Source: Talpa occidentalis
Taxonomy: Eukaryota > Chordata > Mammalia > Eulipotyphla > Talpidae
DNA length: 64,000 nt
Reading direction: 5' to 3'
NCBI RefSeq assembly: GCF_014898055.3
Contig: NW_023601543.1
Coordinates: forward strand, 11,617,314-11,681,313
Shown: positions 35,620 through 64,000 of the stretch, in pieces
Numbering within the stretch: the stretch's first letter is position 1
Layout of the letters: each line of letters starts with the position of its first letter
The notes under the pieces: model-generated
Database searches by the model: none
Seen by the model: the letters and a program-made list of their open reading frames with translations, nothing else
What the model was told of the DNA's origin: nothing
Program-made: the position numbers and the translations under genes

Positions 35620-36215
35620 GTGGTTAAGTTTTTTGGAATTTATTACCTATATTCACTGGAAATAATCTGAACAAGCAGGAAAATACAGTTAATACAACTC
35701 AAACACTACTAAAATAATTCCAGGACATAAGGTTTATCCAACATAACAATACCTCATAGATGCTGTCATTGTTATGAAAATTGACTGCTTCTTACTTTTT
35801 GAAACACACAGTAGTATAACTAACAATATTCAATAACTTCTGTTCTTTCCTGAATATATAAAAATTAAAATACCAATTAAAAAACTAATATATCTTCTCT
35901 TTAAATGTTTCTTTAAATATTTTCATTCAATAGTGGTGTAGCTTAAAAGAGTTTTCATTCACAAGTCAAACAACAATCCACCCAAAGGAAACTGATAGTC
36001 TACAGTGTAACATTACTCACATAGTGCAAATAAAGAGTTGAGGAATGCAGCAAGGACATTTCTAAAACATGTAACAGATAAAATTTTTAGAAGATACATG
36101 CAATAATGCAATAAGTTCTACTAAGCAGCTGGCCACAGAACTAGAACGTTTGATAATTTCACTGGTGACTTCAATGGAATTCCAGATGTTTCCGAACTCA
36201 ACTTGAACTCTCATC
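35620..36215 (-). other. HPRT1: HPRT1 3' UTR
   Basis: The roughly 600-base untranslated part of exon 9 aligns by eye with most of the human HPRT1 3' UTR. Examples are the CTAATATATCTTCTCTTTA block near 35886 and the AATAATTCCAGGACA block near 35713 (both as plus-strand text). The exact cleavage site is inferred from the AATAAA signal. The AATAAA found mid-UTR in human is not preserved at the matching place here (near 35895-35905). Confidence 0.85.
35639..35644 (-). terminator. HPRT1: HPRT1 polyadenylation signal AATAAA
   Basis: The plus strand reads TTTATT, giving AATAAA in the HPRT1 sense. It sits where the terminal signal of human HPRT1 mRNA lies. Cleavage is expected 10-25 bases further, near 35,620. 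Confidence 0.75.
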
Positions 36216-57630
<21,415 letters not shown>

Positions 57631-59695
57631 TCAGTATGAGATTTCAGGGCACAAACCCTTGATCGGATTTAAGTACTGAAAAACATTAACCCATCAGAGA
57701 ACTTTAGCGTGAGATATAAAGAACTTTCTATAACTTTGTAGGAAAGATAATGAACTATAGTTATACAAGAAATCAACTACATGTTTTAGAGATTAATAGT
57801 TAAAGTTGTCAAAGTCAAATTCTATGATACAAAATTTCCTTTAGTTCGGCAAAAAGAAAAAATGTGAAAGAGCTAAGACAAATGTGGCAAAATCTTGATA
57901 TTTTAAACATGGTGATGAGTATGATATTCATTATATTATTCAGTCCAATTCTGCGTATTTGACAACTTAAAATATTTTTAACACACCATAACTTAACAAG
58001 TTAGAATATCACACTGAACAAGAAAAACTGTTGTTTCCTATCCCAAATCCAAATAACCTCTCTCATCTCAAATCACCAATAAAAGGCTAAGTAAAAGTCT
58101 GAGATTGTTATGATCAACACATGAGGTGCCTTTATAGTAGATACTCCAAGACTGTGTAGGAACACATATTGGTCGTCATGGAATGCTCAGTTCCTGGCAT
58201 ACAAAATACTTAATAGCACTGATGATATGGTACCTGTGGTGGCAAAATGTACTATGAGTACAGTTTTATAAATATTACATATGCATCTATGCAGACACGA
58301 AAATAAAATCATAAAAACTATAATCTTGGGGAGAAGAGTTAGTGATTTTACTTAGTTCTTTATACCATATATTCCAAATTTTCTCCTGTGAGGATATACT
58401 GCTTTTTGAAAAAGTCAAGTCTCTTATAAATTATTTTTTATATTATATGCTTTTATATTTTTATATAAAAAGTATAGGGAAATTAGTAAATATATTAAAA
58501 CAAATATACACACAAAATAGTATAATACATAAGAATAAAAAAGGAAGGAGGGAGAGAAAAAAGGAAGGAAGGATGAATAAGGTGGAATGTACCAAACTAC
58601 GGTTAGTTAAGGTAAGTGAAAACTTGCCACTCTCCACACTTGTATATTGGCTTTTTTCCATTTGTCAACTTTACTTTTTTATTATAGTTGATTTATAATT
58701 CCCATTTACCCTAGTCAAAGCTCATTCAAAAATCAGAATTATAATAATCTATCTCACCTGATCTTCAAGACTAAACTGATGATATAAGCTTTGGCAGTTT
58801 TCAAGAAATATTAGTCAAACCATAATTAGATCTCAATGTATCAGTCAATATTCAAGATCAAGTCTTTCAGGCAGCAATGTATAAAGTGCTTAAGGATAGT
58901 AGCTTGGCTTTCAATAAATTTTAAAAACACACATTTAATATTTATATTATTCATGAAATTCCTAATTACATTCTGAGAAAATTGAGGTTCATGTTGTCTC
59001 TCTTTTAGTCCCAAAAGCTCTGTTTTGAGTTATCCAGACTTCGTGGAATTTTGGGTATTTTTCATGTCAGGCTGGAAATACCTGCACACCACTTATGCCT
59101 GTGCATAGGGCCAGGAGGCTGGCAGTTATTTAACTAGATGAACAAGGATATGCCCCCAGGCATAGCCCAGCACGTGGGGTGCAGAGAACTTTGAAGTCAA
59201 TACTGATTTGTTTTTAAACAAATGTGCATTAATTTCATAAGCAGGAAAAAAAATCTATACGGGGGAAAAAGATTAAGCCAGAACCTCTAAAACGAAGTGC
59301 TAATATATCTGCTAAAGATTCACATCATTCTTATATCAGAACACATTTACTACAAAAAGAAAGGAAATGAGATATTTGTGTCACTTTTTAGGAGCATTTT
59401 GAGAGTACAACTTTAGTAAACTATAAACTGAAATGTAGTTCAAGTTTGGGGAAAAGAAGATAGGCCTGCTTAATCCTATAAAGTGAGAGAATAAACACTC
59501 ATGTCAGGCTCATCAGAATATATCTACTACCTGCCAAGAATGAAAACGTACCATTTCATAGTGCTTGAAAATCAAGAAAATTCACAGCACCAAAAAGGCT
59601 TCCCTACAGCTTACTCATGCCCCTCCCTCCCAATTACTCACTGTTCTTGCCACAAGCATAAAGACCACCTAGGACTCTTTGAAATATGAAACACC

Positions 59696-59737
59696 GTCTA
59701 CGGCCATACCACCCTGAACGCGCCCGATCTCGTCTGA
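59696..59737 (+). pseudogene. Tailless 5S rRNA retropseudogene (first 42 bases)
   Basis: The segment GTCTACGGCCATACCACCCT and onward equals bases 1-42 of mammalian 5S rRNA and then stops. It is flanked by perfect 16-base direct repeats, TGAAATATGAAACACC at 59680-59695 and 59735-59750. The last three bases, TGA, belong to both the 5S part and the repeat. There is no A tail. It lacks most of the internal promoter and cannot be a working gene. Confidence 0.9.
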
Positions 59738-59750
59738 AATATGAAACACC

Positions 59751-59826
59751 TGTAAAGAGCACTGCTTCTGTGAAAATGGCTTAGTGCTTGTAAAGAGCAC
59801 TGCTTCTGTGAAAATGGCTTAGTGCT
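59751..59826. repeat. Perfect 38-bp tandem duplication
   Basis: Two identical copies starting TGTAAAGAGCACTGCTTCTG (59751-59788 and 59789-59826) follow directly after the right-hand direct repeat of the 5S insertion. Neither copy resembles a known element. Confidence 0.95.
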
Positions 59827-61124
59827 TAGCTACAGGTTCTGTAGGCAGTCTAAGATCTTCAAGGGTCTTGTCTGTCTCATCAAAAGCCAATGTGAACTCT
59901 GTCCAGAGTTCATCCCAGGCAGTCTAATACAGACACACCAGCAGGTACATACTCCCAAATAGGGATTCTATTTCTGTCAACAAACCAAATGAATTTCCAA
60001 TGCGCAAGTTTTTGTTTTCAATCAATACTATTAGATTTATAGATCACGTTTAATGTCAAAGGGTCTGTTTGTTACTACAAGCGTAAAAAACAGATTAATA
60101 CAAAAAAAAAAAAACACAGATTAATACAACTTCCCAAAAGGCAAAAATAAAAATTCTTAAAACTTGCATTGCTTGAGGTACTTTAGGGATAAATTCACAA
60201 TTCTGCCATAATAAGTGAGCAGGGCATACGCACGGAGGTCCTAATGTCAGAAAGACATGACTGGCTGTGGAGAACTAGTTGTCAAAAGTGGACAAGGGTA
60301 CAGAGGGGCTCATTATCTAATTACGTCTGCTTGTGGATGTTTCAAGTAAGTTACCTACCATTTACCCAGACAGTTCAGAAATCTGCCTGCATATCCTCAA
60401 AGCCTTACAACACACCTCTCAAATGGTAACCTATCAACAATATACTTGTTAATGCTAAAATCTATGCAGGTACATTTATTAATATGAAAGAGCATTGAAA
60501 AAATATAACATCAATATCTACCTTCTCTGTTTGTCTAGAATCAAAGTCAATACTTTCGCTGTCATAAATTACTGAAATAATTTTTCTTTCCAGTAAAACT
60601 GACACTGCAAATTCTTAATAATTATGTGTCACATCAATAACAATGGTTTTCATAAGTGAAAGTTTTTGTGGTCTAAATATAAAATTTCTAATTCAAAGAT
60701 ATATTATCTAAAATTACAGTAAGCAAGAAAATTAACCCAAGTTAAGACAGCACTTGCAACGTCAATCTGTGAGTAGGACTGCTTAAGTCTGTGGTCAAAA
60801 AATGACAATGTTTGTGGATTCAAACAGAATTAAATGAAAATAAGTCTTAGATGAGCTATGTGAATTAAAAGATGTACAATAGTAGACAAAACATATTTTT
60901 GTTTTATTTCATAACCAAAATTTCCAAGTTTCTACAAAGGGCAGAAATTGGTAGGTGGAGTATTTTTTTTTTCCTTTTATAGTCAGATACCTTAAAATTC
61001 TCAAAAATCACCATATCAAGCAATAAGCCTCCCTCTTAGATAATTTGTCGTAACTCAGGGAATTGTAAACCAAAATTATGAATTATTGATACATCTATTT
61101 CTAAATGTTAAATTATTTTTAACA

Positions 61125-61243
61125 TTATACATATAACTTGTTTTTAAGACTGATATAAAAATGGAAGTTGAAAACTATACTATTATTTTAGTATTTTCAA
61201 CTTCCATTTTTATATCAGTCTTAAAAACAAGTTACATGTGTAA
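61125..61243. repeat. Long near-perfect inverted repeat (hairpin) in HPRT1 intron 1
   Basis: The arms 61135-61174 and 61194-61233 are exact reverse complements over 40 bases, with a 19-base spacer. The match extends outward to about 50 bases per arm with two mismatches (61128/61240 and 61133/61235). It does not resemble MADE1 or another short transposon that I know, and no target duplication is obvious. Confidence 0.95.
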
Positions 61244-62264
61244 CTTGCCTGCCCTCAATTCCAAGAGTTAAAGAATTAAAAGGGCTTAGAAGAATCCAAG
61301 GGTTTTAAGAATTAAAACCAGCCTTCTTAACTATTCAAGGCAGGGATAAATTATTAGCTGATCTAGTTAACTGGGTCCATAACTATTAGATGTGCAAGGA
61401 CATGAATTTATCCAGCACTATGACCTTTCCTTACATTAGTGTGCACAGTGGAATAATAGGCATGTTCATGCTGAACACAAAAAATACCTATCAATTATCT
61501 GAAGTACAGAGTTGAAGATAGTTGTTTCATAACAGTTTGAAGTTTTCATCTGAATTCTGATTAGTAGCAAATTATTCTAATGTTAGTAATTTGGTAGCCA
61601 ATGGTAGGAAAATAGCAATAGAGTCTCAATATTAATATTAATGATGGTGGTGCACTTTTATAGCATCAAAATCCTACTGAATCCATACAATACAAAATTA
61701 CAGAAAAGCATGAGTACATTAGTACGTCTTTAGCATCTCTTCACTACAGGCAGGAAAAATGACATGATCCACTGGTTAATGAACTACAGCAAACTAAAAG
61801 GAAATACTGAGACTTCTCTGCTGGTCTGGTTGGTCCTTTTGTCTTTTTCCCACCTTCTGCCTATGAACTTTCTGCAAACAATGGACAGAATACAAAACAG
61901 ATCTACAATATGGGTGTCACAATACAAAATTTGCAGAATGAAACCTCCAAATTGAACTCCACTTCTTGGTGGCCACAAAGAATAATTTTGGTCTATTCTG
62001 ACTAATGTCAATCAAAGCCCTATTGATAAAAACTGTAGGGTTGTGGACTAAAAAAAAAAAAAAGCATTATTTCATCAATTCTTTAAAAACTGACAAAGAT
62101 TTAAGACCAGTTAGTATAGGATTACATTTCTAGCACTACCATTGTGAAATTTAGACGATAATGTATTTACATAATGCATCTCTGATGCTTCTCACATTAA
62201 TTTGCAAAAATTCAGAACTTAGTCTTAATTCAAGCATGTCAACTTTACCCTGGCAGTTTACTAT

Positions 62265-62710
62265 GATAGTTACAAACAGCATGGGTTATAGTAGGCAGAT
62301 GTTGGAGCTCAGTTCTTCCAGGAGATGTTGGGCAAATTACTTTATCAATCTGTGCTTCCAAGGTCATACTAGTGTTTATCTACCTCACAGGGTCCATATT
62401 GTGTAACTTTAGGACATTTATGTTCGATAATGTCTGCAGAATATTAACCTCAATGCCTGAAATACAATAAGCACTTAAAAAAAAAAACAGCTACTATTGT
62501 CACTATGGACTTGACAGTGGAGAGATCAAGAACAGATTCTGGGATAGATAACTTAGATTCAAATTCTAGCATTGCCGAGTGATCTTGGGCAAGTCACTTA
62601 AATTCTCTACTAAATCACTTTTTTCATTCATATCATACCAGTTTTTAATATATGTAAAGGGCTTAGAGCAGCAGGTAGTAAGCACTACTTAAATGTTTGT
62701 TATTACTAAC
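62265..62710 (+). mobile_element. Two MIR SINEs in a row
   Basis: 62265-62480 (GAGATGTTGGGCAAATTACT, AATACAATAAGCACTTAAAA) and 62500-62710 (GTGATCTTGGGCAAGTCACT, AGGTAGTAAGCACTACTTAA) each follow the MIR order. Confidence 0.75.
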
Positions 62711-62944
62711 ATGCAGACAATTTCTGGGAAGGAAATACAAAAAGGAACAGGAATTTGCAAACTAAAAACACAAAGACTATCTTGATGTTCAAGCAAAACT
62801 AATAATAGCCAGTTCTAGCAATAATAGTGTATACTAGGGCAGGCATCATAGCTCAAAGTGAAAAGTACCTCCAACTTCCTCAGTAACTAAATAAAAACCA
62901 CTACCGCTGTTTTTTGAGTTTCTACTAGAGCACTTAAGTGCAAA

Positions 62945-63140
62945 GGCTCTTGAGAGCCGCCAAGGTTTCAGTCTGAGCCCCCTCTTTAATAAACGTGGGA
63001 GCTAGGCACACACACACACACGTGTTAACAGGTCACTTCATCTCTCTAAGGCTTCAGAGATTTCACCTCTCTGGTAATAATGGGGTTGTTCTGAGAACTA
63101 AATAGGACGGTGTGGGTAAACATAAGGATAGCTATTATTA
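62945..63140 (+). mobile_element. MIR SINE with a short (CA)n insert
   Basis: AACAGGTCACTTCATCTCTC and GGGGTTGTTCTGAGAACTAA are MIR text. A short (CA)n run lies at about 63008-63021. Confidence 0.7.
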
Positions 63141-63144
63141 CTAT

Positions 63145-63325
63145 TCCCAGTTAAGGACAGTTTAGAGGTGGTTTATTCCCCTAGCATGTCTTACAATCTT
63201 TTCAATAGCGTGAGATCGCATCCTTAAGCCCAGAAGGGTAAAGTAAGTTGCCCAAGGCCACACTGCTGGTCCACAGCTCTTTAACTTGTCACAAAGCCCA
63301 GTATGCAACAGAATCCTCCCTTTCT
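63145..63325 (-). mobile_element. MIR SINE, minus strand
   Basis: AAGTAAGTTGCCCAAGGCCACACTGC is reversed MIR core text. Together with the two entries before it, this makes four MIR copies within about 1.1 kb of intron 1. Confidence 0.7.
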
Positions 63326-63334
63326 TGGGCACGA

Positions 63335-63530
63335 GTGGTTAATTATTTAAGTTATTCATTCAACAAACCATTAGTGAGAATTTCTTATGAGCCTGGCAAC
63401 CGGTGCTATGCTTAAGGTTACAGTTGTGATTCCTGCGATAAAGTTTATGCTTTAGTGCGAGCGACAATCAACAGGTCATCAGATGACTGCTAAAACAGCA
63501 ACGACGATGAGGATGGAGACTCTGCAGGCT
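63335..63530 (-). mobile_element. L2 fragment in HPRT1 intron 1
   Basis: TATTCATTCAACAAACCATTAGTGAG and AACCGGTGCTATGCTTAAGG match the reversed L2 3' end. It borders the CpG-rich window end. Confidence 0.55.
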
Positions 63531-64000
63531 AAGCGGTGGGAGGGGGTGCTTTAGCAAATAGAATCAGAAAGGGGGCGGCTCGGCCTGTTCGAGAAACAAG
63601 AAAAAGAATCAATGAAGCTGGAGACAGGATAGGAATGCTGTTGACGGTACGAATGTCCTTGACGGGAAGGAGCAGGAACACGTTTGTTGTCCCCTGAAGC
63701 CTAAAGAGCAAGGGATCCGGACTTCGGCGCAAGGGAATCCGAGGCCTGGCTTCCGCAGGGCGGTGGAGAGATTACCTAATATCTTTTCATGATTTTTCTC
63801 GAGTGTAAAACAAGCTCGGCATGGCGACGGCGACTGCGACCGCGGGGGGGGGGGCAGGGGGTTCAATGAGGCCACGCGCGTGCCCACAAGTCTTCCTCAT
63901 GAATTTGCAGACCCCAATGAAAGGGCCGGTCCTCACATGCTCTCCATGTGGCGTTTCACGCCAGCCGCCTCTCCAGCTACCCAGGGAGCCTCGCCGCCAT
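63480..64000 (-). promoter_or_regulatory. CpG-rich end of window, probably the promoter-proximal part of HPRT1 intron 1
   Basis: CpG dinucleotides become frequent from about 63,480 to the edge, including a G run at 63,842-63,852, in contrast to the AT-rich intron before it. HPRT1 has a housekeeping CpG-island promoter around exon 1, and exon 1 has not yet been reached. I therefore infer that this is the intron-1 side of that island. No exon-1 coding sequence (MATRSPGVV) is present in the window. Confidence 0.55.

Noticed and set aside
59696..59737. A functional 5S rRNA gene
   Set aside because: Only 42 of about 120 bases are present, without the complete internal promoter.
63974..64000. Minus-strand ATGGCGGCGAGG at the window edge as HPRT1 exon 1
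   Set aside because: It reaches a stop after seven codons and does not encode MATRSPGVV. No matching donor follows.
63822..64000. Plus-strand frame starting MATATATA
   Set aside because: It is alanine/threonine repeats followed by a G run in CpG-rich DNA. No protein family is recognisable, and the strand is opposite to HPRT1.

Overview
The window is nuclear DNA from a placental mammal: split genes with GT-AG introns, CpG islands, L1, L2, MIR, MER5-type and MLT1-type repeats, and many copies of one tRNA-derived SINE. It is the HPRT1 to miR-424/450 interval that lies on the X chromosome in other mammals. The SINE has a tRNA-like head with A and B boxes, a fixed body of about 200 bp and a tail of the form (AAAT)nCTTTAAA. 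From memory it looks like the Rhin-1 type family of horseshoe and leaf-nosed bats, so a yinpterochiropteran bat is my best guess for the source. That assignment was not checked. Mammal is certain and a laurasiatherian is likely.

Layout. Positions 1-13,850 hold no protein gene I can support. They contain SINEs, L2 and L1 pieces, microsatellites and a CpG-rich block at about 9.5-11.5 kb that looks like an unassigned promoter region. A second CpG-rich block (about 13.85-16.1 kb) carries the plus-strand microRNAs miR-424 and miR-503. miR-542, miR-450a-2, miR-450a-1 and miR-450b follow at 19.2-20.45 kb. The three miR-450 hairpins are tandem units of about 170 bp, and I see a fourth, decayed unit one period upstream of them. 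From 20.5 to 35.5 kb the sequence is intergenic and repeat-rich.

From about 35.6 kb to the window end lies HPRT1 on the minus strand. Exons 9 to 2 are all present, with intact splice sites and the same exon lengths as the human gene. Exon 1, which carries only the first 9 codons, is outside the window. The CpG-rich last 450 bases look like the promoter-proximal part of intron 1. The introns hold SINEs, L1, MIR and MER elements, an antisense processed RPL37A pseudogene in intron 3, a tailless 5S rRNA retropseudogene, and a near-perfect 50-bp-arm inverted repeat in intron 1.

How the parts relate. HPRT1 (purine salvage, minus strand) and the microRNA cluster (plus strand) are convergent and about 15 kb apart. 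miR-424 and miR-503 share the AGCAGC seed of the miR-16 group, which is known to target cell-cycle genes. No new protein system was found. The most unusual items are the fourth miR-450-like unit, the long intronic hairpin, the 5S insertion and some odd SINE insertion structures.
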